DNA of 64,000 nt from Prostheceraeus crozeri (GCA_907163375.1 CAJQUW010016881.1:744001-808000), one strand, 5' to 3'; shown: positions 11,788 to 25,017, counted from the first letter of the stretch. Program-made: numbers and translations. Notes: generated from the sequence alone by a model not told the origin.

Positions 11788-14277
11788 CTGAAGAGCACGA
11801 AAAGAGAAGTCAGGCATTACTAACTGACACAGTGAAGACGCTTGTCTTCGGGAAAGATGAAAATCTAATCACGAGAGGAAACAAGGAGACGATTTTTCAT
11901 TCGTCGAACGGCAACGCAAATTGCAAGCCAACCTGAAATATTCGACGTGGATGAAAGGGAGCTAAAATGAATTTGATTTTCATCTCAAGTCTTTGGCCTC
12001 TCCAATCAGTGAGGGCCTCCGATTCACTTTGTTATTATTCATAATCTATCATTCAATTACCCAAAAATAAGTTCAAATGGTGGAACATAGTACGCTCTCA
12101 ATGATTCGTACATTGAAACTCGAATTGGTTGAATATGAAACACTATATTCGTCTTTCAGACTTTATCACTGATTCGTTTGTTAATTCTTTCTGATATTTT
12201 GGATAAGTTTCCAATCAATAACTGAGACACACAATTGAAAACAGTAATCAATTTATGTGAATTCGTTATCGCAATAACAACTTATTTTTCAATTCAAGTT
12301 GGTAATTATTCATTAATTATTATGTCTTTACATCATTATTTGCTCATTAACTTGTGTTGATGTTGAGAGATGCAATCTAGGTCTTCTGGTTATTCCAGAC
12401 ATTAAATGAAATTACAGCTATTCAGGTCTGTCTCAATTCAGGATGCAATTCAATATCAAACAACTATTTTGACCAAGCACTGTATCAAAATATATCACCT
12501 TAAATTGTACAGAAGACTCGATTGCGCAGACAATTTAAAAGACACAATATACATGGTTAGGGTCAAAGCTCTGACTTGAATCCTCCAAAGCTCCATATGA
12601 TAGTGACGGTCATCAGAAAAAAACATCTTTTCCAATTCAAATTTGAAACTATTGATAATTAAGATAAGAGTCAGATGTCTATGAGAAAATGCCCATGTAC
12701 GTAATCATATGCATGAAGTTGGAAATTCACTGTTTCGGAAATTTCAAATTTTTGATGGAAAAAGTTCATTTCTCTCGCCGATGTATTTCCTCAGGTATCA
12801 AATGACATCTTCAATATACACCCTCTGATCCTAGAAAAAGTATTATGCTGACATAAAGTATTCATGCATGCATTCTAAGCTATAGAAATGTCAGACGATC
12901 GTTTTGAACGCGAGCATTTGCAAGCCCAGATCATTTGACATTAACATAAAAACAAAACCCGAAGGAGAAGCCAATCTTAAAATCCTGGAAGCAAATAAAA
13001 CCAAAAATCAAAAATGACAGAGAATGTGACGCGTTTTTCATGTGACGTTTCCATTTTCCATTCTAGCCACCATTATTAAACTTCTTTTAATCAAATCCAT
13101 AGAAATAGTCACTTTCGGAAGCCTATCCTAATTTTTGCCTTTAAAGGAATTCAATTTTTCAAATTCTTCTACACGAAGTTTCTTTTTTTCGTCAATCCTT
13201 CAGTTTTGGCGGAAATTATTTTCAGCATTTTCACCATTGAAATTGCATATATTACATTGGCTAGATCTGCGCTACCAGCGCTATGTCTCTACCAATCAAT
13301 TATATAATGTAAGGATGTCAGTTCATTTTCCTGAAATGTGATTTAACTAAGCTGGAATAAAAGGCCTTTTTCAATGTCAGTAATGTCACCATTGACAATT
13401 ATTTAAGGAATTCGGGGAACACGTCTCGCACAACATATAACCAAATAGTTGAATTCTAGCTTAAATCACATAACTGATTCATCCATAATTCAAGCAATTT
13501 TGAAACATGTAAAGCCTGTTTACTCATTAAAATCCATTCAGTCAAGCTATATAGAATGGAACGGACCTGACCTGATACTGCCTTCTCAATAATCATGCAT
13601 AATATAGGACCTAGTAATTTGGCAATTCAAAATTACCACTAAATTTTTTAAAAATGACTGAATTAGTTTTGGAGAATTTCCGATAATTGGCGACCAAACA
13701 CCTTGCTTTCACATGCTCCCACGAGTTGATATTTCACATTTAGAGTCTTGATGATGTCAGAGGATAACTGACGAAAAAAACTCGGGATATCCAAAACAAC
13801 ATTACCAGCTTCACGTAAATTTCAAGTTTCATGCAAACTGGACTTCATTTTCTCTTCGAATGGCGTGAAGTTTCATGCTTCATGAGAGAAATTACATTTT
13901 TTGGAATTTTCTTCTTCAACTTTGTAGGGTGAATAAGAGCCTCGAATCATTCGATTCGCGATTTAACGATAACAAATATCTCTTCAATCACAAATTCCTA
14001 AAGTCCTTAAGTTACTGCAGAGTTGCTGCGGTTTTCATGAGATCAAATTCAAGGACTATCCAGGAGGTTTCCTAGCTGCTCCATAAGGTTGACTTATACC
14101 TTCAGGACACAAATTTTCTGATGGATACATCACATAGGAGAATGAAATGCAAAATATTGACACATTAACAATCAGTATCATTGTATAATCGTTGAACTAG
14201 TATTGAACCGTCGAAATTCAAATAAACCTGACGAGATTAAGTGGATAATTCATGTACTAGTGTTTCACCCGACTGTA

Positions 14278-15540
14278 CCGGGTGTTTCAGCTGGTCCCGC
14301 CGGTGTTTGACATCAACATAAAGTTTTAGTGGAAAGTGTCATGGTTTAAAATTGTTCAAAATTGCACAAGTTGCATTGAATTCATTTTTTCGATACCGCA
14401 AGATACACTTTTTACCCCCCCCCCCGTGCGGTTCCCGGGACTGAAAGGAATAGGACCGACGTTCCTCTGCGTGTCGTAAGAGGCGACTAAAAGGGGTCTT
14501 TTGCCACTGCAGCTCTGGTGTTGGCAGTTTGATGTCTTATTCTTATTGCCTTTTCTCAGTGGCTATACTAAGTTGATGTTGCGGGGGATCCTGACAGCCG
14601 AATCTTAGCTGTTCGGATATGCAACAAAGCTCTTTGAGCTTCCTCCCCTGTGGCATATCTGGCTATGCCTTTCCAAAGTCCCCTCAGAGATGGCCGCCGC
14701 CCCTCTTCGGAGGTAAGGTGTGGGGTGGGACCATTGGGGTTGCTTCCTCCCCCGGTCAATGCTGTTCACCCTGTGTGAATAGCTTTGGCTTGGGTATGTT
14801 AGCACCCCGGTGGTATCGGAATGGCCATCTCCTCCCCGGGGCACTCCTCGCCAGCAGTAGACATTAATTTGCTTACTGGGTGTGTCGCTTCGTACTGTCT
14901 CGATACGAAGCCTCCTATCCGCTGGACGGAGCCGGGTAAAACAACAACAACAACACTTTTTATCATAGAGAATTTTCGAAATGCGAACCATTTACTTCTA
15001 TGCATTTTCACACCTTTTGGCGAAATTTGTACAAGCTCTATGTATTATTGCAGGCTCAAAAATGTTGAAATATCTACGCGGTCATTTAGTTCTTGAAGCG
15101 CATGAAGCTTAGTATTACGGTAAATATAGTCTGTAATGCATCCCCAATCCAAAAATTATTCATGGTCAGATCTGGACTTCTGGGTGGCCAGGGGACATGA
15201 CTGCTTCGTCAGTCCAACGATTTGGAAGATTTTCACTGAGAATAGTTCTCACAGAAAGACTGAAGTGCGCAGGAGCGCCATCATATTTTCAAAGATGTTG
15301 AGTTTTCTTTTAAGGGGCAGAAATGCCACTGCTTGCAGAAGCTGTGAGTATTTTGTCTACATTGACATTGCTAATGAAACACAGTAAAAATACCATGACG
15401 AGTTATTGTCATAAACAAGACGGGGAATTTCTTCGACTTTTATTCAGTGACAAGGGAAGTTTGTTTCAGAAAAAACCCGCTATTCATGATCCCCTGCCAG
15501 TCAAATTAAACGCTGCTTAGTTGGTCAAGGCGATGTTATT
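14278..15540 (-). pseudogene. decayed IS630/Tc1/mariner-superfamily transposon, interrupted by a retroposon
   Basis: On the minus strand, 15162-15291 reads YDGAPAHFSLSVRTILSENL then PNRW, the signature around the second catalytic Asp of mariner/IS630 transposases. WPPRSPDLT, which precedes the third catalytic site, follows in another frame, and then WGCITDYIYRNT and LHALQELNDRV continue the usual C-terminal part. At least one frameshift and an in-frame stop separate these pieces. A likely terminus, TA followed by CCGGGTGTTTCAGCTGG, lies at 14276-14293. I do not see the opposite end, so the copy seems truncated on the right. Confidence 0.78.
14415..14952 (+). mobile_element. retroposon (SINE or LINE 3' end) with (AAC)n tail and 10-bp target duplication
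   Basis: The insert begins with a poly-C run, includes CGTAAGAGGCGACTAAAAGG (a motif I have seen in several invertebrate retroposons) and ends in (AAC)n. The direct repeat ACACTTTTTA flanks it at 14405-14414 and 14953-14962. It lies inside the mariner-like relic and is therefore younger. Its GC content is visibly higher than its surroundings. No convincing long protein frame is present. Confidence 0.75.
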
Positions 15541-15999
15541 TGACCACATAAACCACAAATTCTTCTTTTTCCGAGATGACGTATTCGTGATTCATGAATT
15601 TTGAAGCTGTATTTTGCATTTAATGTATCTAGGCATAATGAAGCTATATAGATTCGAAATACGTAAATCAATAACATAAACGTTCCAATGAGTAAGTTCG
15701 TTTAGGTCAAACCTCAAAATTTCAGGATCGGTGAAACTGTCGGCGACCAGCGACCCACACAAGACATACTTCACCGATTATGCGATAGAATGAAGTCAGG
15801 ACTTGAAAAAAAGATAATCAATGATCGCCTCGATCAATCATAAATTCAACTTGATAGCCTCTCGGCTTCTATATCAGCACTAGAACTACAGGAGAATTCC
15901 AGGAGTATTAAGGAGTTTCCAGGAGGCGCGCCAGTCCTGCACTACCTCCTCAGTGTCGATTGATGAATTGGTTCCACATCACTGCTTCACGAATTTCAT

Positions 16000-16345
16000 C
16001 TCTAGTTGACTTGAAATCTTCGCTTTCCTCATCACAATTCAATTGCACTCAACCAATTCAATTTCCAGGGAAACTTTCTACATCGCCCCACTCTAAACAA
16101 ATCTGCCTCCCACACCTTTTATTTTCGTATCGTCTTCAAAACCTCGCTCACTATCTCTCTCTCACTCCCATCTCAATCGCTCACCTTTCTGTTTTCTTAT
16201 CGACCGTCCTCGATCCGCGTTTGTCTAACAATGATACTGAACATCGATGCGGGGGCGTACCTTTCTCTCTCTACCTGGAACCGAGCTCATGTGCACCTCC
16301 TACTTGCTCTCGTCTTCTCTCTCGCTCGCTATCCGAGTACGAATA
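16000..16345. other. CT/GA-rich island in an intron
   Basis: About 340 bp is pyrimidine-rich on the plus strand, with several TCTCTCTC and GCTCGCT runs, so the minus strand carries repeated GAGAGAG and GAGCGAG motifs. It stands out from the AT-rich intron. It could be an internal promoter for a short trio isoform on the minus strand, a simple repeat remnant, or neither. Confidence 0.35.
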
Positions 16346-17194
16346 GTTGTCAGGATTCCTTACCGATGTCGTATCGACTGACTACATGTACGCATTAAGG
16401 TGAGGAGTGCCATTAGGATTCTCATTGCCTTACAGTCACTTTCATGACCGTAAAACATCTGAGAATTGTCACTTACTTCATCATGTACCGACTTCACTCC
16501 GAAGTCACCGATTTTCCGCTCAAAACTATTCCTGTGTCTTAGTAATCGTCAATCTAGATATCAAATGACTTGCGAAATGTGGACCTGCACTGTCTTTGAT
16601 GATTTGATGGAATTTTGTTGAATTTCTCAGGACGATCGCGGGTCGGCTACCGATTGTTACTAGAAATTGCAAATCAATCCACTACAATTTTGTACAATTA
16701 AATGATTTTCTCCTTTGATGAATGAATCATCCAATTGATTGACACAATAAAAATGGAACTTTGATGTTGTAGTCTTATGCTTTTGGATTGAGTTGGGTCT
16801 CTACTCAACAGATAACAGCTATATAGCCTCCAATGCTACTTGCTTGAAGAAATCACCGCATTTCCTCTAAAAAACGCCGCACCTCTGATATCAAGAAAAT
16901 TAAAAGAGAATAACTCTGTGTAGTACATATCTCGTCCATTTAGCTAACAAACTAACAAGTATATAGTTTATAGACGTCACTGGAATACCTAATGATATTG
17001 CTCTGATTTAAGCTTCTATTAAGACAAAAAAGACATAATAAAAGGTTTACACTCAAACCATTTCGATGGTTAATTATCTAATTTCATATCACGACCGACA
17101 TCTTTCTGATTTAGGTTCGGTAACTTGTCACAGCTGCCTGTAGCGGCGAGCACTGGGTCTCATCATGACTCATAAATCTCAACTTTTGTGTGAA

Positions 17195-17325
17195 GGTTCA
17201 TTTCACACCGGTCGCGGCGCGGTGCGTCCTCAAGCGTCAAGAATTTTCGTTCAGAACCTAAATAAATCCATGGGCTGTTCACACCGCACGCGGCGCGGTC
17301 CCGCGCTTCTCTGTGTGATTCATTG
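17195..17325. repeat. GC-rich direct repeats, possible Harbinger-type end fragments
   Basis: TTCACACCGGTCGCGGCGCGGT (about 17209) and TTCACACCGCACGCGGCGCGGT (about 17278) are direct copies within 70 bp, in otherwise AT-rich DNA. GGGCTGTTCACACCGCACGC resembles PIF/Harbinger terminal repeats, but I find no inverted partner. Confidence 0.35.
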
Positions 17326-18829
17326 ATATAATTTCTCACATACAATGAATTAAACCCTATATAAATAAATTTTATTCTAAAATTGCACACTGGTCAAATT
17401 CAAATGCATCCACCAGCACGAACTACTGCAGGTAGTGAGGCTAACACTGAAGGCAACTACTAATCTGCGCGTCTGTCATGTTCAACCTGCCTTCTTGTCA
17501 CACGGAGGAGCAAGAAATTGAATGGGAGGTAGAATGAGGTTTTTTTGGCAAAATTACTTGCACTTTCATTGATTTTGTGATAAGTACTTAGTCTAGAGCC
17601 AAGATTTTTGGCTATGTCGTCAGGCCATCTTGCACATATGCGTCTTATTATCACGCATCACGGTGATGCACGCGAGAATGGCTAACTGCATGAAGTTTCA
17701 GTTAAAATTTAAACATAATATTGCGTCTGCGGATACTAAGATGCTTCTAAATCTGTCTAGCTTCATAGACAAAGATACATGAACACTTAATTCCATGACC
17801 AGAGGACATTTTATTATGGCTTTAGACAGTAATTCTAACTTAATCTAGGAAATCACGACAAATGTCATTTACCGAAAGCCCAGTCTGCTTATCATTGGAT
17901 TTTTGTGTTTTATTTTATGCTGTCGGACTAGAAGAGGAACCGAGTACAACTCGACTGACATACATGTAGGGTGCACAAAAGCGTTCCCCGCAGAAACTTG
18001 TGCTGGAGACCGGACTATTAGTATTGGAAGATATTAAGCTAAGCCAGATGGAGAGCCCGGCAACTGACAAATGAAAGAAGTAAGTCTAAAATATACTGAA
18101 TGACTAGAATCAGAATACAATGATCCTTGTTTTCCATTTTTCAGACTATGATGATGACGGCTGCAGAATAGAATTCACAAATTTCATCTTAACTTTGATA
18201 TTCTGAAGAATTTTAGGCGTTTTGATTTATGAAGACTTCTAAGCCGTCTCCTTTTCCACATAACAAATAGTCTCTTGCCTCGAAGAGCGACATGTTTGAC
18301 TTGCAATTCATCAAATTCTCAATCTGCATTCCTTTTCATATACTCTCCATGCAAACGATCCACAACTTTCCACTTTTCTAATGATCTTCGATATTGAAGC
18401 CTAGAATCTGTAAACCTGAGCGAATATTCAGTGCCTGGAATGTTGGATAATTCTTTAGCATGCATACAGTTGATGGAAAATCAATCAAATATAAATATTT
18501 TCTTCTCATGTTTCCCATTAGAGGGGAGGCTTTCGACTTGAGGATTCTCTAAATACAGGTGACTTTGTAGTTGTGCTCTCTATACGATCCTCTTTTGAGG
18601 TGATCAATTGGGAATACAAGGTCAAATATTTCAGCCTCAAGTCATCATCTATCCATCGCATTAGGTAAGATATTAACACAATCAATAATGCATTATTGCT
18701 TTTCATTAGATGCTTTGTTCATGATCTTGGCTATCACGAATGAAAGTGTGACATAACAGAAAGGTGTATCATGTATTATGGAGTATTCATGAGATGACCA
18801 CGACAGTGAACTTTGACACAATCATCATC

Positions 18830-19032
18830 AGATGATGATGATGAAGCTTTATCGTCACTACTTCCAATACTTGGGGCTTGGACGGTGCTGACATAGTCAG
18901 ACTTTTCTGGAGCGGTGTAGTACTTTTAGTCCGGATGCCCTTCCTGCCGACTTCCAATGACACTTTCGGGGCTCGACCTCTGAACCAAAAGATCGCTAGG
19001 CCAAGCACTTAACCAATGTGCCACAGAGACCA
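18830..19032 (-). mobile_element. tRNA-derived SINE, copy 2
   Basis: On the minus strand it starts TGGTCTCTGTGGCACATTGG and continues TTAAGTGCTTGGCCTAGCGA, with a B-box-like GAGGTCGAGCCCC. It matches the copy at 3535-3684 along about 150 bp. The 3' end runs into a (CAT)n-type microsatellite near 18825-18845, a plausible SINE tail. Confidence 0.65.
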
Positions 19033-20135
19033 CTGAGAAGGCACGAATATTCATTAAGCGACACCAAACGCGAAGAAATAGGATGGAAATGCATTCTACT
19101 GGTCACATTTGTATGCTCTTGGGGTGATGAGGTCAAGGAAGTGTTCTACCGAAAAGCTTTGAGACCATCGAACAAACATTTATTCCCGGGTAAGAAGCAT
19201 GTGTTCTTCCATAATTTGAAAAGGGACATTGTCAATGCCCGTTCCCTACTTACATATCATGGTAAAATGAGGAACAGGAGATTTTTTTTGATTTGAATCA
19301 GTTGATTTGATTGAACAGGAGGATTTGATTTTTTGAAGCAAGTGCATGACTGCAGATTTGCCGTGTGAAAATTTTAGGATTCTTATCGCACATGCCGATG
19401 TATTTTTTCAAATTTATTTAATGAATCTCTAAACCCAAATTTTCAATCTCTTGTAACTTGTCCAATGGCCTTGTAATTGTAATTAAAATGTAATTGTAAT
19501 GGCTCTTGTAACGGCTCTTGTAACTTGTCCAATGGCAAAACAAGTTCATGCATTAGCAATGACATAAAATCCAAAATGAATGCTATAAATTGAACAGATA
19601 TATCATTAAAAACACATCAAGAGCAAGCCTATAAGAATGTGACTCGAGTAAATAGAAAACGCAATTACATGTGATGAGATTTCATAAGCAACAAACCACA
19701 AAAGGCAAAAGAGAAAGGCTGTCAGGAACCCGCCAAATTTTGCAACTTTTAATCAAACTTGTATATCTTTTAGTCTTCCGAATATGCTCTCAATTGATCT
19801 TTGTATGCGGATCTAATCAATTACCTGAAGTTCTTCATTTGAACTTAAATATAGATCACAGATGAAAGAATTTCAGTAGAATAATAGCAATTTCTAATAC
19901 AGTATATTATCCAAAGAATCAGATCTTGCAAAAAGGAAATCAATGGCGATTAGAAGCCATCTTCCAGTGAGTCTTATATGAGAGTTCTTGAAACATGATC
20001 TCCTTTGCCGTTTGTGGTGGGTAGCTACATGTAATCTGTGCATTCAGTTATCTCATTATACGCATATCTAAGTTGATTATTATTTATGGCAGTCATGCTA
20101 TGATAGGCTTACTTACAAATATGTTTTACTTACAT

Positions 20136-20623
20136 CAATGTTGCGATTCTTGGCGTAGGGTGAAAAAACGCGCAAGGTCGAAAAACACGCGCACATGTAT
20201 TTCCTTACAAATAAGCCAAAATGGCAACTATGATCGCTAATATTTGATGAAACGGATTTTTACAAAGCTTAAATTTGCAGATCAAATAGTAAGAGCTTTG
20301 GTATTTTTCAGGACAAGTCAAATACACACGTGCCTTAAGTGGTAGATGCATACGAGCAGTGGGCCTATAGGCTATCCATTGAGTGAGATGTTAATGAACC
20401 TAAATGATCTTTGATAGGCTATACATGTGGCTTATCTAGAAACAGCATGTAATTTGAAATTTTGATATCTTGATTTTGATATTTTAGAACCAAAGTTTTC
20501 TATTATCAAAAATTAAAAATAGAAGTCGAAAACTTAAAAAAAAACGCGCAAAATGTATAAAAATGGAAAAAAACACGCTTACACGCGCAAATTGTCAAAA
20601 AAAACGCGCGAATCGCAACACTG
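20136..20623. mobile_element. hAT MITE, copy 1, with perfect 8-bp target duplication
   Basis: It begins CAATGTTGCGATTC and ends GAATCGCAACACTG, so the termini are inverted repeats. ACTTACAT flanks it on both sides (20128-20135 and 20624-20631). Eight-base duplications and CA(G)NG termini are typical of hAT elements. Near each end AAC(A)CGCGC words recur, perhaps transposase sites. No protein frame is present. Confidence 0.93.
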
Positions 20624-21228
20624 ACTTACATATTAACACATGAAAACCCACAAACAAGCTCTAGAGCAGAATTGCATTTTAATTACTTTATAATTAATCT
20701 TTTCTGTCTTTTTATGAAAGATAGGCGTATTAGACATAACCGCGTAGCCAACTCAACAACATACCGAAAGTTAATGATAAATTTCATGAAAAAAGTCGAA
20801 CCGCATATTGAACCAAACTTTCTGATGCTTGTTTAGTATTATGAATCAAATTTCTTTTTTTTCAAAATCAAAGTTACAGCTGAAACAGAATGCCAGTACA
20901 GTAAACATGCTTCATATTCGAAGCGAACTCACACCAGCAGTTACAATCACTAGTTCAGTTTCATTTTACAAGTCTAAAAGTTCACGTATTATCCTGTGTA
21001 TGTAGTGCTCCAAGAAATTGCTCACTTCAAGAGCTCCACTTAAATCACTCACACGGATATAACATCCGACATCGACACGGCAATTTATGATTAAAAGTTC
21101 TTCAAACGCCCTTTTACATGAGTGTTGTCTAGATTGACAAATATTGTTGACATAAATTTGCCGTGTTTCCAAGCTCCTAAATTTTCATGTCCTTTTAGAG
21201 TACAGTTCAAGACTGCTTTCATACTCAC

Positions 21229-21645
21229 CGGCATGTCAGATAATGGATTAATCATTCGCTCTCGATATTGTGTCAAACAGACCGCCAAATCTTGGACGTA
21301 GGCGCGTTCTGTCTGTATCAGCTCATTGAGTATCAATTCACGCCGTCTTGCCGCTTTCCGTTTCTTCTCTGCTTCCTCGGACAGACCTTCATCCGGTCCT
21401 CCAACCTTTGAAGTGAAGTTCAAAGGCATCACAGCACCGCCTTTGCCACCTCGCGAACGTCCACCGCCAGTTGCGCCGTCGTATGCCGCCGCGGCAGCTT
21501 GAAGTCGATTCATCAACGCACGGATCCCGGTGGCATGATAATGGCCTTCCAAGGTGTCCACGAGGGAGCACAACACTCTCATACGCTCCCTGAGCTCCGC
21601 TTTAGCTGGAGAATTCGCGGATTCAGCATTAAAGCGTGACAAGAC
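21229..21645 (-). CDS. trio: trio exon: end of spectrin array and start of DH1 (139 codons)
   Basis: The acceptor is attcgcag before GTCTTGTCA and the donor is GTGAGT after GACATGCCG, phase 0 at both ends. Residues 1-55 are the C-terminal part of the last spectrin repeat. Residues 56-90 are a Gly/Arg-rich linker. From about residue 93 (EKKRKAARRRELILNELIQT) it is the first conserved region of a Dbl-homology domain, matching human EEKRKSARRKEFIMAELIQT and then ERAYVQDL. The DH domain is cut by an intron after SDMP, where human has EEIP. Confidence 0.94.
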
Positions 21646-22512
21646 CTGCGAATAGATGGAACAAATTAATTTCAATGCGAAGTGAACACAATTAAGTTGT
21701 TTTAGTTATTTGAAAATGTCTTAATTTCAGTGACTTAATGTCTTAACCATGCGACTGTTTTGGAGTGTCAAAATGGACAAGGCGTGAGCTCGGAGCTCAT
21801 GGAGCTGACAAAATTAAATCTGACATATCCACAAGACAATTCACCACTTCCATCGCCTAATATCCACTTCTCCCATCTTTTACTTGATTTTTCCAAGGGT
21901 GTTATCAGTACCGATTCTCTCTTCTCTGATCAGCATGTAGTAATAGGGCACCTTATTTAGTACTGCTATGTTTTGATTGATAATGCATGCGCAAGCGAAT
22001 AAAACACACATAAGCACACATCTCAGGCGACATACTCTATTTCATGCGCATTACATACACATATACTCGTATTCCTTATCCATATATTTTCGCACGGGCA
22101 TATAGCATTTTCTGCATATTAATGATTTAAGCTCGAATTTTAGCGATAGTTGCATGGGACACAAGGAGCTGAACAGCTGAAGACGCACATAAGGATTTAG
22201 ACTAATGCATAATTCTACAACTCTGTAGATCTACAAAGGTTCAAACACTACACCAAAACAATAATGTACAGGGAGAGTTGAAAGTTGCATAGTTTTTATT
22301 TAACAATAATTAGTATAAAACACATCAGCGTTCTTCAAACCCTCGATGACGACATATTACTTAGATGTAAAATGCACAGTTGAAAACATCCTTCGTTTTT
22401 TTCCACTAGCTCTAAAAATCTGAAGGAAGGCTATCGATGGCCGTTGCCATTATTTCAGTAATTATTTCGGATTTTGTAAGATCTGTTCGCTTCTTAATTC
22501 TGAGGTATCTTA

Positions 22513-22698
22513 GGCCTTGAACAGGAAGTCATCCAAGACCAAACGGCACGCAGGCATAGACTGAAGAACGTAGCGGCTATAGTGACGTGTTGCAAAAAAG
22601 CGAAAACAGGAATTGTAATACGCGGCAATGCCTCTGTCTTTTGCCTCTATCAGTGCTTCTATAACATTTGCACCACACACGTCCGACTCATTACATCT
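22513..22698 (-). other. unassigned coding-like frame, 62 codons, ending in a stop
   Basis: The frame reads ESDVCGANVIEALIEAKDRG, IAAYYNSCFRFFATRHY, SRYVLQSMPAC, RLVLDDFLFKA and then TAA. The residue mix, with aromatic and charged residues evenly spread, looks like a real protein C-terminus. A possible acceptor AG lies just before TGTAATGAG. I recognise no family, and it does not match the missing Trio spectrin segment. It may be the last exon of a nested gene or a retrocopy remnant. Confidence 0.3.
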
Positions 22699-24279
22699 TC
22701 AAGATACAGACGATTCAGGTAAGAAGAGCATTCATCTCCATGAATAACAGAACAAGTCTCAAAAAGGAAAAAAATGAAGTCGGAGCACCAAAATTAGTCA
22801 ACCAAAAAATTTTATGATTTTTAATCCAAATTTGACAAGACATGATCGAAATCGCATAAGCGGACTGGATATTTTCCTATTGAGATTTGGTCCATGTTCG
22901 AGATGAAATGATTCCTTATCCCGAAGCATCTGAACCTCAAATATCAAGTCAGCCGATGCTTGGTTGTAGGAATAAAGTGCAAATGCTGCATATGAAGGAA
23001 ACTCTGACTCGGCAGATGTTTGACTTCAGAGGGGCCTATAACGAAATTTGAGTACTGTCAAAAGATCAGAAGCTCTTATTTACGGAGACGTAGCATTATT
23101 CGTTGCTATAGTAAACCATATATCGTAGGTCAAAGAGCTCCTAACAAAAGACACCCAGAAAAAATTCCTACAGTCGCTGCTGGGATATATGCTCACGAGT
23201 CTGTTAATATATGGCATCATTTACAATTCCACAGTAGCATATTGGACACGGGTTCGGTCAAAAAAAATCATTCGAGTCCTCAGCCCTGATCTAGATAGGC
23301 AATGAAAATGTCAGAATTTAATTATATTTTGAGACAGTGAAACGTAGAACTGCAGAATGGTGCTTTTTGGCTTTGGACAGAGAGTTTTCGTAATTTTTTA
23401 ACAGGTTTTGACTCAACTTGTTACTACATTTATAACCTAAATAATGGTAATTTTGACCTCAAATGGGCACAAAAATTGAATTATCGGTCTCAAGCTGTTA
23501 ATTAGAACCTCAGACACCTCAGATTCGATAATACATTGACAAATTATGTTTCGCAGCTAAATTTGACGTAATCCTTAAGTGAATATTGAGAAGCATAATC
23601 CGAATTGATTCGACTATAGCGAAAACAAATTTCGAAATCCAGATTAGACTGGAAAGATTCTATCCTTTCATTAGCATGTATTTCAATATCTGTACTGTGT
23701 CTCTCGACAAAACACAAAAGCGGGCGATTTTCTTTGCATTCAACGACATTTCATTTCTAAAGATAGAATCCATTCTGTTGAATAGAAAGACAAAATTGAG
23801 ATGAAATTATTTCGTCTTAATCTCGCATAAAAATATAAAAATAGAATCTTTGTGTAATTTGGAAGCCTTTATCATCAGGGAGAATGTGATATTTCCCGTC
23901 ACATTGATCTAGTGGGAATTGGCGACTTTAATCAATGACAGACATAATATCACCGACTTCAAACATCTTTTCATAGAGAATGATTTGCATGCAAACCCGG
24001 CAATGAGCTGCGTGAAACCATAGAAATCTAAACAGTCATAATTTCTGTGACATTTGCTGTGAATTCACAGAACGACGGATAACAGAGTGTTGTGGAAACA
24101 ATCATTTATTCATATCTGCGAAGTTATTTTAATCTTCCACCAGACAAATTTGACCGATGATCAACAAGAGGATAGAAAAGCATGAGAGATCGACAGTGAT
24201 GCTGAAGAATGTCTAGGCCTTGGTGAAGGATAAAGATAATCGAGGTTAGCATTCTAAGAGGCTAGTCTTTCTGTGCACC

Positions 24280-24375
24280 TGCAGACAGTTTCAGAAATAA
24301 TTGCACAAAAAAGTTAACCCATTTTCAAATGCAATTTTTGCTTGGAAGTCCTGGTTCAATAGCGATATACAGGGA
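24280..24375. repeat. fragment of a Tc1-like element, second copy at 31.88 kb
   Basis: The text around TAATTGCACAAAAAAGTTAACCC resembles TAATTGCACAAAATAGTTAGCCC at 31897 and stays similar for about 85 bp. It is probably a solo end of the same family. Confidence 0.5.
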
Positions 24376-25017
24376 TGAGAACGACGTGTCACAAAAAATC
24401 CGGAGGATCTCTTCTAAGGGGGGGGGCATTTTCAGTTTTGATATGATCACAAGTCATCAAAGTCAATTTTAAATAGTTATGAATCTTTATGCGCCTACAC
24501 ACTATAGACCCTATAGCTGCGACTAAAAATACATTCATTGTACTAAGGCCACAGATAATAATTAATTGTAGCTCAACCATATTCAGGCAAAGTGCCGGGG
24601 ACAAAATATCCAGCCTTTTGGGAGAGTAACTAGTACAATTTTGATGTTTTTCAAAGCGCTACAGGCAAGGGCTCCAGCATTTTGGGAGTGTAACTAGTAG
24701 AATTCAAGCTTTTTAAAGTGCATAGAATGTATAAAGCATTTTCTCGCCAATTAGTTCACGAAGGAATTACAACTTCTCTGAGCTTCATGTTACTTCAAAA
24801 TGTCATGATGAGAGGGAGGTTTTATGAATCAAAATTTCTTGGCGTGTGTAATGAGTTTCACAATGTTTACTTCAAAATGTACGGTACAGGAGAGGGGACC
24901 TGCTAAAGAGTCAAAAAACGTAGCAAAGAAATGTAAATCACATAGCGGGTATACAACATAAATAATGCATAGTCTAGTCAAAAAAAGTACAACATCCTCA
25001 AAAAGGACCATGTTTTG

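Larger units (their letters stand above)
11788..21228 (-). other. trio: trio intron inside the DH1 domain, 9.4 kb
   Basis: It contains a decayed IS630/mariner-like copy with a retroposon inside it (14.28-15.54 kb), a GA/CT-rich island (16.0-16.35 kb), a SINE copy (18.83-19.03 kb) and a hAT MITE (20136-20623). About 2.4 kb (11.8-14.2 kb) is featureless AT-rich DNA. Confidence 0.65.

Noticed and set aside
15960-16346. 128-codon plus-strand frame as a protein
   Set aside because: It is Ser/Leu/Pro-rich because the DNA is CT-rich; no start context or homology.
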